Source: Lentzea pudingi
GTDB lineage: Bacteria; Actinomycetota; Actinomycetes; Mycobacteriales; Pseudonocardiaceae
Assembly: GCF_014646255.1 (NCBI RefSeq)
Contig: NZ_BMNC01000013.1
Span: 62,001 to 126,000, forward strand
Direction: 5' to 3'
Length of the DNA stretch: 64,000 bases
Position 1 is the stretch's first letter. The number at the start of each line of letters is the position of its first letter. The notes under the pieces were generated by a model that did not search any database, was not told the DNA's origin, and was given only the letters and a program-made list of their open reading frames with translations. A program made the position numbers and the translations under genes. Shown piece after piece: positions 48,793-56,552 of the stretch.

Positions 48793-49188
48793 TCACCCCT
48801 CGGGTCGCCGCCAGACCGCGTCGTACTTCGCCTGTCGTTCGCGATCCTTCACAGCGTTTCGGTCCCGGCGACCTTGAGTCGCCGTCCCTCTCGGATACCC
48901 GTACTTCGTGAGGCGGTAATCCACACTTTCCGGTGCGTAGGACAGCGCGAAGTACAGCCCCACAACGAAACCGAGCGCGCCGCACGCGATCGCCAGTGGC
49001 CACGGCGAGTCGAGCCCGAACACGAGCGCCAGCGTGATGGCCGTCGTGAGCGGCGTGACCTGCACGAGACTGCGCACGGTGAAGCGCAGCAGCCACTTCG
49101 GACCGGTCACGTCGTCGTAGACGAACTCCCGGTACCGCTGAGGCAACCGTCCACCCGCGTAGTACCAGGCCTTCAGCGCGGGGTTCAT
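48793..49188 (-). CDS. DUF5313 membrane protein
   Basis: 131 residues from ATG 49188, overlapping the MarR stop. The family pattern is KAWYYAGGRLPQRYREFVYDDVTGPKW, followed by two TM helices (VTPLTTAITLALVFG, PLAIACGALGFVVGLYFAL) and a basic charged tail (GRRDRNAVKDRERQAKYDAVW). Known mainly from actinomycetes, without assigned function. Coupling to a MarR regulator places it under that regulator's control. Confidence 0.82.
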   Translation of the reverse strand: MNPALKAWYYAGGRLPQRYREFVYDDVTGPKWLLRFTVRSLVQVTPLTTAITLALVFGLDSPWPLAIACGALGFVVGLYFALSYAPESVDYRLTKYGYPRGTATQGRRDRNAVKDRERQAKYDAVWRRPEG

Positions 49189-49634
49189 CGCGTCGCCTTC
49201 GCGATCACCTTGTGCAGCACCTGGTTCAGCTGCGCGAGCTCTTCGAACGTCATGTCGAGCTGCTCCACGACCTTGAAGGGAATCTTCAGCGCTTCCTTCC
49301 TCAGCTCCTGACCCGCCCCGGTCAGGGTGAGCGCGAGCGCGCGTTCGTCCGCCTTGTCCCGCTGGCGCTCGACGTACCCGATCGCCTCCAGCCGCTTGAG
49401 CAGCGGGCTGAGTGTGCCGGGGTCGAGTTGCAGGGCGTTGCTCAGGTCCTTGACGGTGCGCGGCGACCGCTCCCAGAGCGCCAGCATCACCAGGTACTGG
49501 GGATGCGTGAGGTTCAGCGGTTCCAGGATCGGCCGGTACACCGCTATCACCGTGCGGGATGCCACGGCGAGGGCGAAACAAACCTGACGCTCCAGTTCGA
49601 GCGGGTTCTCCGGGATGCTTGGTGTACTAATCAT
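49185..49634 (-). CDS. MarR-family regulator, OhrR-like
   Basis: 149 residues from ATG 49634. The first helix contains LERQVCFALAVASR with a Cys at residue 19, the place of the redox Cys in OhrR proteins. The winged HTH follows (LTHPQYLVMLALWE, VKDLSNALQLDPGTLSPLLKRLEAIGYVERQRDKADERAL). OhrR repressors release DNA on oxidation by organic peroxides; there is no ohr gene adjacent, so the regulated genes here are DUF5313 and the small membrane protein. The palindrome immediately before the ATG is the likely autoregulatory operator. Confidence 0.88.
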   Translation of the reverse strand: MISTPSIPENPLELERQVCFALAVASRTVIAVYRPILEPLNLTHPQYLVMLALWERSPRTVKDLSNALQLDPGTLSPLLKRLEAIGYVERQRDKADERALALTLTGAGQELRKEALKIPFKVVEQLDMTFEELAQLNQVLHKVIAKATR

Positions 49635-49635
49635 T

Positions 49636-49648
49636 TGTGTACACAGTA
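49636..49648 (-). promoter_or_regulatory. Operator palindrome and leaderless -10 of the MarR gene
   Basis: TGTGTACACA (49636-49645) is a perfect palindrome one base upstream of the ATG. On the minus strand a -10 TACTGT (complement of 49643-49648) overlaps it and lies 8 nt before the ATG, so the mRNA is probably leaderless and repressor binding would block polymerase directly. Confidence 0.55.
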
Positions 49649-49689
49649 ACTCGCGGGCAGGCTGAAGTCCAAGAGGTGTGGCGCGCGGC

Positions 49690-50004
49690 TCAGGCCTTGG
49701 CGGCCTCGGCGAGGACCTCGGCGACCTCGGCGGCGCCGGCCCTGGTCATCACGGTCCCGCCGTGGTCGACCTCGTTGATCAGCACGGGTTTGCGCAGCAC
49801 GGGCAGGGCGGCGCGGAACCCGGCGGCCTGCTCGACGGTGTAGGCGCGGCCGCGCAGGTCCGGGGCGACGAGCCTGAAGTTGTGCGCGGCCACCCAGTTC
49901 CACAGCTTGCGGCTGCCGCTGACGCCGTGGATCGCGAGCACCGGCGCGGTGTCGCCGTCGTGGACCTCGACGAACAGGTCGCCTCCGGCTACCGGAACGA
50001 GCAT
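49690..50004 (-). pseudogene. Alpha/beta hydrolase with internal deletion
   Basis: 104 residues. It begins as a normal hydrolase (VLAIHGVSGSRKLWNWVA, RLVAPDLRGRA), then jumps directly to a C-terminal segment (RKPVLINEVDHGGTVMTRAGAAEVAEVLAEA). The GxSxG nucleophile elbow, the cap region and the catalytic acid are missing, a loss of well over 100 residues compared with normal members, yet the frame is kept. It cannot be an active hydrolase of this fold. It lies 9 nt after the FAD oxidase gene in the same direction. It may be a remnant, or a small binding protein that survived. Confidence 0.6.
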
Positions 50005-50013
50005 GCCGACTCC

Positions 50014-51336
50014 TCAGGCCTTGCCGGGGTTGAAGATGTCCAGCGGGTCGAGCGTGTGCTTGACCGCCTGGTGGACGGCGTGGGCGGCCGGGCCCAGCTC
50101 GCGGATCATGCCGTCGCGCTTGAGCAGGCCCACGCCGTGTTCGCCGGTGACGGTGCCGCCCAGCGCCAGCGCCTGGTCGATGATGTCCTCGAACGCCGCC
50201 TGGGCGGCGATCCGCGCGTTGTCGTCACCGGGCGGGGTGATCAGCAACGGGTGCAGGTTGCCGTCGCCGGCGTGGGCGATGGTGGCGATCCGCACGTCGT
50301 GACGTGCGCCGATCTGCTCGATCCGCGCGAGCATGGCGGGCACCGCGGACCGCGGTACGCACACGTCCTCGGTCAGCAGCGGACCCAGGCGTTCCAGCGC
50401 CGGGTAGGTGAGGCGGCGGGCGGCGAAGAGGGCTTCGGCCTCGGTCGAGTCGGTGGACCGTTCCGTCCAGACCGCGCCCGCGTCGGTGAAGGCCGTGACC
50501 AGGCCGTCGGCGTCGTCGGAAGTTTCGGCACGGGCCAGGAGCATGGCCTCGGTGTCCGGTTCGATGCCCAGGTGCTTCCAGTCCTCGACGGCCTGCAGGC
50601 AGGCCCGGTCGATCAGCTCCAATGCGGCGGGTTGCAGACCTCGGGCGGTGGTCAGCGCGACGGCCTGACCTGCGGCGACGAGGCTGGAGAACGCGCCGAC
50701 GACCGTGCCGGACGGGCGTGGGGCCGGGCGGAGGCGGACGGTGACCTCGGTGACGACGCCGAGCGTGCCCTCGGACCCGACGAGGAGACTGGTCAGGTCG
50801 TACCCCGCGACGCCCTTGTTCGTGCGCCTGCCCAGCCGCACCGCGGTGCCGTACTCGACGGGACCGCCCATCACGGCTTCCAGCCCGAGGACGTAGTCAC
50901 GCGTCACGCCGTACTTGAGGCAGCAGAGACCGCCGGCGTTCGTGGCGACGTTGCCGCCGATCGTCGACCACGGCGAGCTGGCCGGGTCCGGCGGATACCA
51001 GAGCCCTTGCGCGGCAACGGCTTTCTTCAGGTCGTCGTTCACGACACCCGGCCGCACGACGGCGAGCAGGTTCTCCCGGTCGATCTCCAGGACCTCGTTC
51101 ATGCGGCTGAGGTCGAGCACCAGGCAGCCGTCGACCGCGTTGGCGCCACCGGACAACCCCGTGCCCGCGCCTCGTGGCACGATCGGGATGTTGTGGGCAG
51201 CGCAGTACCTGACGGCCTCTTGCACGTCCTCTGTGGACTGCGGCCGGAACGCCGCGTACGGCGTGCCCGCCGGTGCCCACTCGGCCTCGTCGTGGCTGAG
51301 ACCGGCCAGCGTGTTCGGGTCCGTGATCAGCTTCAT
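50014..51336 (-). CDS. FAD-linked oxidase (glycolate oxidase GlcD / D-lactate dehydrogenase-like)
   Basis: 440 residues. The FAD_binding_4 domain has PRGAGTGLSGGANAVDGCLVLDLSRMN and the phosphate-binding STIGGNVATNAGGLCCLKYGVTRDYVLGLE; the C-terminal FAD-oxidase domain has ATIAHAGDGNLHPLLITPPGD and TGEHGVGLLKR, which carry substrate-binding His and Glu. The enzyme should oxidise a 2-hydroxyacid such as glycolate or D-lactate. No GlcE/GlcF partner is next to it, so it is of the single-subunit type. Confidence 0.9.
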   Translation of the reverse strand: MKLITDPNTLAGLSHDEAEWAPAGTPYAAFRPQSTEDVQEAVRYCAAHNIPIVPRGAGTGLSGGANAVDGCLVLDLSRMNEVLEIDRENLLAVVRPGVVNDDLKKAVAAQGLWYPPDPASSPWSTIGGNVATNAGGLCCLKYGVTRDYVLGLEAVMGGPVEYGTAVRLGRRTNKGVAGYDLTSLLVGSEGTLGVVTEVTVRLRPAPRPSGTVVGAFSSLVAAGQAVALTTARGLQPAALELIDRACLQAVEDWKHLGIEPDTEAMLLARAETSDDADGLVTAFTDAGAVWTERSTDSTEAEALFAARRLTYPALERLGPLLTEDVCVPRSAVPAMLARIEQIGARHDVRIATIAHAGDGNLHPLLITPPGDDNARIAAQAAFEDIIDQALALGGTVTGEHGVGLLKRDGMIRELGPAAHAVHQAVKHTLDPLDIFNPGKA

Positions 51337-51440
51337 GCCCGCTCCAACGCGCCGTGCGCGGCCTCGGTCGCGCAGCCTCGATGCGCGAAGTGCCAGTTGC
51401 CGCCAGGAGTATCGGCAGCAACTGACACTTTGTCAGGGCT

Positions 51441-52517
51441 TCAGAGTGCGCGGACCGCCGCGCCGAGGCGGGTGATGCCCTCGTCGATCTGCTCCGGCGT
51501 GACGCCCGAGAACGCGAGCCGCAGTGCGTTGTCGCCGCCCTCCAGCAGGAAGTCCGAGCCCTTCACGAACTCGACGCCGTGCTCCTTGGCGACCGGCACG
51601 AGCTTGTCGATCGACACGCCCGGCAGCTCGACCCACATGAAGTAGCCGCCCTGCGGCGCGGTGAAGACCGCCTCCGGCAGCTCACGCCGCAGCGCCGCCA
51701 CGAGGGCGTCCCTGCGCGCACGCAGCGCCGTGCGGACGTTCACGACCGACTCGTCGAGACGGCCGGAGCGGCAGTACGAGTTCACGATCGACTGCGCCAC
51801 CATGTTCGGCGAGATGTACGTGGTGGTGGCGATGTCCTGGACGCTCTTGATGACGGCCTTCGGCCCCACCAGGTAACCGCAGCGGATGCCGGGCGCCATC
51901 GTCTTCGAGAACGACGACGCGTAGACGACCTTCTCGTTCTTGTCCTGCGACAGCATCGTCGGCAGCGGTTCGCCCTCGAACCGCACCTTGACGTACGGGT
52001 CGTCCTCGAACAGCACGAAGTCGTACTGGGCCGCGAGGTCCAGCAGACGCGCGCGCTTCGCCTCGGACAGCGTGTAGCCGGCCGGGTTGTGGAAGTTCGG
52101 GATGATGTGCGCGAGCTTCGGCCGCACACCGCTCTCGAGCAGCTTCTCGAGCGCGTCGACGTTGATGCCGTCGGTCTCCAGCTCGATCGCGTGGATCTTC
52201 GCGCCGCGCTGGCGCAGGTTCAGCAGCGTGCGGTCGTAGGTCGGAGCCTCGACCACGACGTCGTCGCCCGCCTGGACGAGCAGCTCGAACAGGAACGCGT
52301 CGGCCTGCATCGAGCCGTTGGTGACGAGCACCTGCTCGGGCTCGACGCCGTGCTGCTCCGCGAGCCAGGTGCGCAGGGGCACGTAGCCGACGCTCGTGCC
52401 GTACGCGAAGGTGCCGCCGGGGTCGTCCGTGAAGGCTTTCTGCGCGGCGTCGCGCAGGCCTTCCTGGTCGATGATGTCGAGAGAGGGCGCTCCGCGCGTG
52501 AACAGGATCGAGGCCAT
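51441..52517 (-). CDS. PLP-dependent aminotransferase class I (2-aminoadipate/MocR-type)
   Basis: 358 residues from ATG 52517. Fold-type I signatures: FAYGTSVGYVPLRTWLAEQHG, VTNGSMQADAFLFELLVQAGD, IIPNFHNPAGYTLS, EDDPYVKVRFEG and the PLP lysine in SSFSKTMAPGIRCGYLVG. The sequence resembles the stand-alone aminotransferase domain of LysN/2-aminoadipate and MocR-like enzymes. Substrate is probably an aromatic or branched amino acid; not assignable. It stands alone, convergent to nothing, after the PI-PLC-like gene on the same strand. Confidence 0.88.
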   Translation of the reverse strand: MASILFTRGAPSLDIIDQEGLRDAAQKAFTDDPGGTFAYGTSVGYVPLRTWLAEQHGVEPEQVLVTNGSMQADAFLFELLVQAGDDVVVEAPTYDRTLLNLRQRGAKIHAIELETDGINVDALEKLLESGVRPKLAHIIPNFHNPAGYTLSEAKRARLLDLAAQYDFVLFEDDPYVKVRFEGEPLPTMLSQDKNEKVVYASSFSKTMAPGIRCGYLVGPKAVIKSVQDIATTTYISPNMVAQSIVNSYCRSGRLDESVVNVRTALRARRDALVAALRRELPEAVFTAPQGGYFMWVELPGVSIDKLVPVAKEHGVEFVKGSDFLLEGGDNALRLAFSGVTPEQIDEGITRLGAAVRAL

Positions 52518-52547
52518 GCGCGGAGCGTACAACTCCCACGATTCGGG

Positions 52548-53744
52548 CTACGGCCGATATACGTATGCGTTCAGTTGTTGCATGGCCTGGGCCGCGTTTC
52601 CGAGGTGGTAGAGATCGACCGCCAGGAAGTTCGGCTTCTTCCTGGCCGCGGGCTGGCAGAACTGCCGCGCCCGGTTCGCGAGCTTGCCGTTGTCCGTCGT
52701 CGCCGTGCCGGTGAACGGAACGTCCCGGAAGTGGTTCATGACGAACAAAGGCTGGAAGGTGCCGGTCGCGGTCAGCGGTTTTTCATCCCATCGGGAGTAG
52801 CAGGACCAGTCGGAACCGCCGAGCCCCGAACCCATGGACCAGTAGTTCTCGACGGTCCAGTCGCGCTGGTAGAGCACGCCGGAGTCCTCGCGCCCATCCC
52901 TGCCGTGGTCGGTGAAGATGAGCAACCGCTTGTTGCTGCTCTGCATCTGGCTGCGCGTGGGCCACCCGTTCTGCTGCACGCCCTCCGCCCGGTACAGGAC
53001 GTCGTTCAGCCCCTGCACCTTGCGCAGTTCGGCGCGCAACGTGTTCGCGTCGACGTAGTCCTCCAGGAAGACCGTGATGATCTCGCTGCGGTTGTTCTTC
53101 AGGAAGTCGACCATCCGCTGCACGTCGACGTGGAGCGCCACCGGCTTGCTCACGAGCGTGCAACTGTTGTGGCACAGGATCGCGCCGTCCGGCGTCTGGT
53201 GGATGTCGAGCATGAAGCCCCGCACCCCGTCGTTCATCTGCTGCACGATGCCGCGCGTCTGGTTCTTGGCAAGATTGATGAACGGCGGCGCGAACCCACC
53301 GTCCACCCCGTTCGCATAGGCGTTGTGGGCGGTCAGGAACGTCATCTGGTCGAGCCTGGGGTCCTGTGGCATCGGCGAGGTCTGGCTGACGACCGGAGTC
53401 AGGTACCACCGCGTCTCGCCGCTCAGGGTGAAGATTTCCCATTGATCACCGAACTGACGAGGCTCGTGAACCGTATCCCCTAGTGAGCACGAACCCATGG
53501 TGAGCTGACGGGTGATGCACTGACCCGGCGAGTCGGTGTTCTCGAACCTCCCGTCGCTCAGCCGCCACTGCTGGCGGTCCTCGTTGCCCTTCGGCCGGTG
53601 CAGTGCCAGTCCACTGCCGCTCTGGGCGATGTTGAGGCCGGTCCGGACACTGGTGATGTAGAACGTGCCAGCCGGAGCCGCTTGCGCGGTGGCGGGCACC
53701 AGGGGAAGGAGCAGCAGGGCTGCGATGGCAGGGAGGTATCGCAT
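52548..53744 (-). CDS. Secreted phosphatidylinositol-specific phospholipase C X-domain protein
   Basis: 398 residues from ATG 53744 with signal peptide LPAIAALLLLPLVPATAQAA. A ricin-type/beta-trefoil-like N-domain (FYITSVRTGLNIAQSGSGLAL, QQWRLSDG) precedes the PI-PLC X TIM barrel: FLTAHNAYAN (first catalytic His), GFMLDIHQTPDG and CHNSC (second His region), and TVFLEDYV. Cys residues suggest disulfides. It may cleave inositol phospholipids or GPI-like anchors outside the cell, or act as a phosphodiesterase. A role on host or environmental membranes is inference only. Confidence 0.85.
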   Translation of the reverse strand: MRYLPAIAALLLLPLVPATAQAAPAGTFYITSVRTGLNIAQSGSGLALHRPKGNEDRQQWRLSDGRFENTDSPGQCITRQLTMGSCSLGDTVHEPRQFGDQWEIFTLSGETRWYLTPVVSQTSPMPQDPRLDQMTFLTAHNAYANGVDGGFAPPFINLAKNQTRGIVQQMNDGVRGFMLDIHQTPDGAILCHNSCTLVSKPVALHVDVQRMVDFLKNNRSEIITVFLEDYVDANTLRAELRKVQGLNDVLYRAEGVQQNGWPTRSQMQSSNKRLLIFTDHGRDGREDSGVLYQRDWTVENYWSMGSGLGGSDWSCYSRWDEKPLTATGTFQPLFVMNHFRDVPFTGTATTDNGKLANRARQFCQPAARKKPNFLAVDLYHLGNAAQAMQQLNAYVYRP

Positions 53745-53860
53745 GGTGACCAGAGTCACCCATCCGAGTGAGACATGAAACGGTCTCAGTCGTTTGGACG
53801 TTTAACACAGTGGGTATCTCCACTGCGGTAAGCCGCTCTACCTAGTTGGAACAACTCCAC

Positions 53861-53947
53861 GGCAGCCGTCGCCCAACCGAAGGGTTCGGGCCGGTACTCG
53901 GGCGCCGCCTTCACAAGCCGCGCAGGGTTCGACTCCCTCGGTTGCCA
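53861..53947 (+). other. tRNA-like folded element (not a confident tRNA)
   Basis: GGCAGCCG (53861-53868) can pair with CGGTTGCC (53939-53946) with one G-U pair, directly after a T-arm-like AGGG-TTCGACT-CCCT (53924-53938). The span is 87 nt, class II tRNA size. I could not draw a proper D-arm or anticodon arm, and no CCA is encoded. It could be a decayed tRNA, an integration scar or chance. It lies in the 304-bp gap between the PI-PLC-like gene and the low-complexity gene, which otherwise shows nothing. Confidence 0.2.
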
Positions 53948-54048
53948 CTAGCTCGCAGGATTCTGTGGGCCCTCCTCGTCGACATCCCGCGGCGGGAAGT
54001 ACAGGCGTCGTGGCCGACGGGCCGCGGCGCCTTTCTCGTGCCCAGGCC

Positions 54049-54858
54049 TCAGAACGGCGGATCGCCGCTGAACGTGACGCCGGCTGCCGCTCGCAACTGG
54101 TCGCCGATGTACCTCAAGCCTTCGCGCAGCTGTCGTTTGCCGGCCTCGGCGCGCTGGCTGACGCCCATCACGCCGTTGAGTTCGGTGTTGACGGCGGCTG
54201 GGTGGCGGCCGGTGTTGGTCGCGAGGAGGAAGGCGGCCTTGTTGAGGGACTTGCGGAGGCTGTGGGAGGTGGGGGTCTGGAGGGTGGGGCGCTGCGGTGG
54301 CCACGGGGGTGGGGCGGCTTCGGCTGGCTGAGGCCTGGTGTCCTCCGCATGCCCGGGAGCCCTGTCCTGAGCCGCATGCCCGGGAGCCCGGTCCCGAGCC
54401 GCGGGTGCGGGCGGCGGCGAGTCGGCCTCGTCTCGTGGCAGCGGGGGAAGCGCGCGCAATGAGGGCGGGGCGTCTCCGGCCGGGGCGTCTCCGGCCGGGG
54501 GACTGGAGGGTGGCGTGGGTTTCTGACCTTTGCGGGGCGTCGCGGAGCTGGTCTGAGTGTGTTGGTCTTCGCGGTGCGACGCGGAGGTGGCCCCAGAGCT
54601 CCGGCCTCCCCGATGCAACGCCGAAGCGGCCCGAGTGCCCCGACCCCCGCGAGTGCCCCGACCCCCGCCAGCCACCGCACCAGCAACCTCACGTGCGAGG
54701 TTGCCAACCCGAACCCCACGCTCAACCTCGCTGAGATGCGCCCAACAAGCCACCGGATCCGCAACAGGCGCGGCCGGATCGGGCACCCCCCAAGACGCGG
54801 CAAGAGCAGCACACCGACGCCCGTCCCCACGACTCCGACCACACCGCCGCCCCATCAC
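54049..54858 (-). CDS. Low-complexity hypothetical protein with a helical C-terminal domain
   Basis: 269 residues; start uncertain. The N-terminal 60 residues read like coding sequence (DPVACWAHLSEVERGVRVGNLAREV). The middle 120 residues are Pro/Arg/Ala-rich with internal repeats (GTRGGRGTR, PAGDAPAGDAP, APGHAAQDRAPGHA). The C-terminal 75 residues form a plausible folded helical unit (LRKSLNKAAFLLATNTGRHPAAVNTELNGVMG, QLREGLRYIGDQL). No homologue is recognised. The minus strand is the only frame with sensible composition at both ends, but this could still be a gene-poor repeat-rich spacer. Confidence 0.4.
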   Translation of the reverse strand: MMGRRCGRSRGDGRRCAALAASWGVPDPAAPVADPVACWAHLSEVERGVRVGNLAREVAGAVAGGGRGTRGGRGTRAASALHRGGRSSGATSASHREDQHTQTSSATPRKGQKPTPPSSPPAGDAPAGDAPPSLRALPPLPRDEADSPPPAPAARDRAPGHAAQDRAPGHAEDTRPQPAEAAPPPWPPQRPTLQTPTSHSLRKSLNKAAFLLATNTGRHPAAVNTELNGVMGVSQRAEAGKRQLREGLRYIGDQLRAAAGVTFSGDPPF

Positions 54859-55056
54859 CGACCACCCTTCCGCCCCGGCGGACGGGTGCGCAGCGAGGAA
54901 GCCGGCCGGTGCGGCGGGCGAGTGGGAAGCGAAGCGCGGCGGGGCATGGTGGGCAAACCTTCCGGTCGTCGTGGCGCTCCAAACGAGCTGGTGTGACCAC
55001 CATGACAGGCAAGTCTGACAATTTCGGAAACCGCAGGTCAGACACAGATAACCACC

Positions 55057-55090
55057 AAAAAAACCCGCCCGGCGCGAAGCCGGGCGGGTT
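55057..55090 (-). terminator. Intrinsic terminator of the cold-shock gene
   Basis: AACCCGCCCGGC (55062-55073) and GCCGGGCGGGTT (55079-55090) form a perfect 12-bp stem with a 5-nt loop. On the minus strand it is followed by a run of seven U. It lies 17 nt after the cold-shock gene stop and is the strongest intrinsic terminator in the window. Confidence 0.92.
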
Positions 55091-55106
55091 CCAGGAAGAG
55101 CTGAAA

Positions 55107-55310
55107 TCAGATGGCGCGGACGTCCTGCGCCTGCGGCCCCTTCTGACCCTGCCCGATCTCGAACTCCACGCGCTGCTGCTCCTCAAGCGACTTGAAGCCC
55201 GAGCCGGAGATCTGCGAGTAGTGCACGAACACGTCCGGACCGCCGCCGTCCTGCGCGATGAATCCGAAGCCCTTCTCGCCGTTGAACCACTTCACGGTGC
55301 CCTGCGCCAT
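55107..55310 (-). CDS. csp: Cold-shock protein (CspA family)
   Basis: 67 residues. The whole protein is a cold-shock OB-fold: KWFNGEKGFGFIAQDGG (RNP-1), DVFVHYSQI (RNP-2) and VEFEIGQGQKGPQAQDV. It binds single-stranded RNA or DNA and melts secondary structure. A perfect terminator follows. The gene is monocistronic and diverges from the flavoprotein operon by about 140 bp. Confidence 0.97.
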   Translation of the reverse strand: MAQGTVKWFNGEKGFGFIAQDGGGPDVFVHYSQISGSGFKSLEEQQRVEFEIGQGQKGPQAQDVRAI

Positions 55311-55451
55311 ACGAATTGCTCCCTAGATGTTGGACCCCCGCCAGAGCGAGGTTCGCGCAGCAGTCTGCCAGGCCACGGTCTCTCTCACATCGTGGTTAGC
55401 CCGGTGGTGTGAAGAAGTAAGTTGGTCCGGGTACCACCGAGAGGAGCAGGA

Positions 55452-56552
55452 ATGTCGAACTGGCTGGACGTCGCGCACGAGGTGGCGGCGGCGCTCAGGT
55501 CCGACGCGGCGGACAGGGACCGGGCCAACCAGCCACCGACCAAAGAGGTGGAACTGCTCCGGCAGAGCGGCCTGCTGAACGTGAAGGACTGGGCTCAGCA
55601 GCAGCGGATCGGGCGGGTCATCGGTGCCGCCGACGCCAACGCCGGACACCTCCTCGGGTACCACTACCTGCAGATCTGGCGCAGCGGGCTCTTCGACGCG
55701 CAGTTCACCGTCCTCCCCGACGAGTTCTGGGCGGGCGTCAGCAACCCGCTCGACGCGGCCCTCGAACTCACCCCCGCCGAGAACGGCTACACGCTCAACG
55801 GCCGCAAGACGTTCGCCACCGGAGCCGCCGTCGCCGACCGCCTCGTCGTCAGCGCGACCCGCACCGACAACGGCGAGAAACTCACGTTCCTGCTCGACGG
55901 AAAAGCGAGCGGAATCACCTACTTGGACGATTGGGACAACATCGGCCAGCGCCTCACCGCGTCCGGTGGCGTGAACTTCGAGAACGTCCGCGTGACCGAG
56001 GTCCTCGGCGTCCAGCCGGTCAACGAGGACCCGCGGATCAGCCTCGCCGCGATCGGCTTCCAGCTCGTGCTCGCCCAGCTCTACGTCGCCATCGCCGAAG
56101 GCGCGCTCGCCGAGGCCGCCGACTACACCCGCACGAAGACCCGCCCGTGGTTCGTCAGCGGCGTCGAGAGCGCGACCGACGACCCGTACATCGTCGCGGC
56201 CTACGGCGAGATGGTGTCGCAGACCAGGGCCGCCGGGCTGCTCGCGGACGAGGCCGCCCGCCAGCTGCACGAGGCCACCGAGCTCGGCCGCAACCTCACG
56301 CCCGCCAAGCGCGGCGAGGTCGCGATCACGATCTCGGAGGCCAAGGTCGTCAGCACCAAGCTCGTCAACGAGGTCACCAGCCGCATCTTCGAGCAGGTCG
56401 GCGCACGCGGCACCGCGGCCAAGTACGGCGTCGACCGCTTCTGGCGCAACGCCCGCACGCTCACGCTGCACGACCCGGTCGTCTACAAGGCCCGCGAGGT
56501 CGGCGAGCACTTCCTGACCGGCGCGCGTCCCGCCTACACCGGGTACAGCTGA
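55452..56552 (+). CDS. Acyl-CoA dehydrogenase-fold flavoprotein (SfnB/DszC-like)
   Basis: 366 residues from ATG 55452, with GAGGAGCAGG just upstream. N-terminal helical domain (EVELLRQSGLL), central beta domain (NGRKTFATGAAVADRLVVSATR, VNFENVRVTEVLG) and C-terminal helices (EQVGARGTAAKYGVDRFWRNARTLTLHD). The ending, with the His-Asp region in place of the catalytic Glu of true acyl-CoA dehydrogenases, is like sulfur-acquisition flavin monooxygenases SfnB/DszC. Its stop is shared with the start of mtnA (TGATG), so it heads the methionine salvage operon. A role in oxidising an organosulfur compound is inferred from family and context. Confidence 0.82.
   Translation: MSNWLDVAHEVAAALRSDAADRDRANQPPTKEVELLRQSGLLNVKDWAQQQRIGRVIGAADANAGHLLGYHYLQIWRSGLFDAQFTVLPDEFWAGVSNPLDAALELTPAENGYTLNGRKTFATGAAVADRLVVSATRTDNGEKLTFLLDGKASGITYLDDWDNIGQRLTASGGVNFENVRVTEVLGVQPVNEDPRISLAAIGFQLVLAQLYVAIAEGALAEAADYTRTKTRPWFVSGVESATDDPYIVAAYGEMVSQTRAAGLLADEAARQLHEATELGRNLTPAKRGEVAITISEAKVVSTKLVNEVTSRIFEQVGARGTAAKYGVDRFWRNARTLTLHDPVVYKAREVGEHFLTGARPAYTGYS

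Noticed and set aside
53861..53947. Selenocysteine tRNA
   Set aside because: A TTCACA stretch suggests a UCA anticodon, but it is in the wrong position and the neighbouring stems do not pair.
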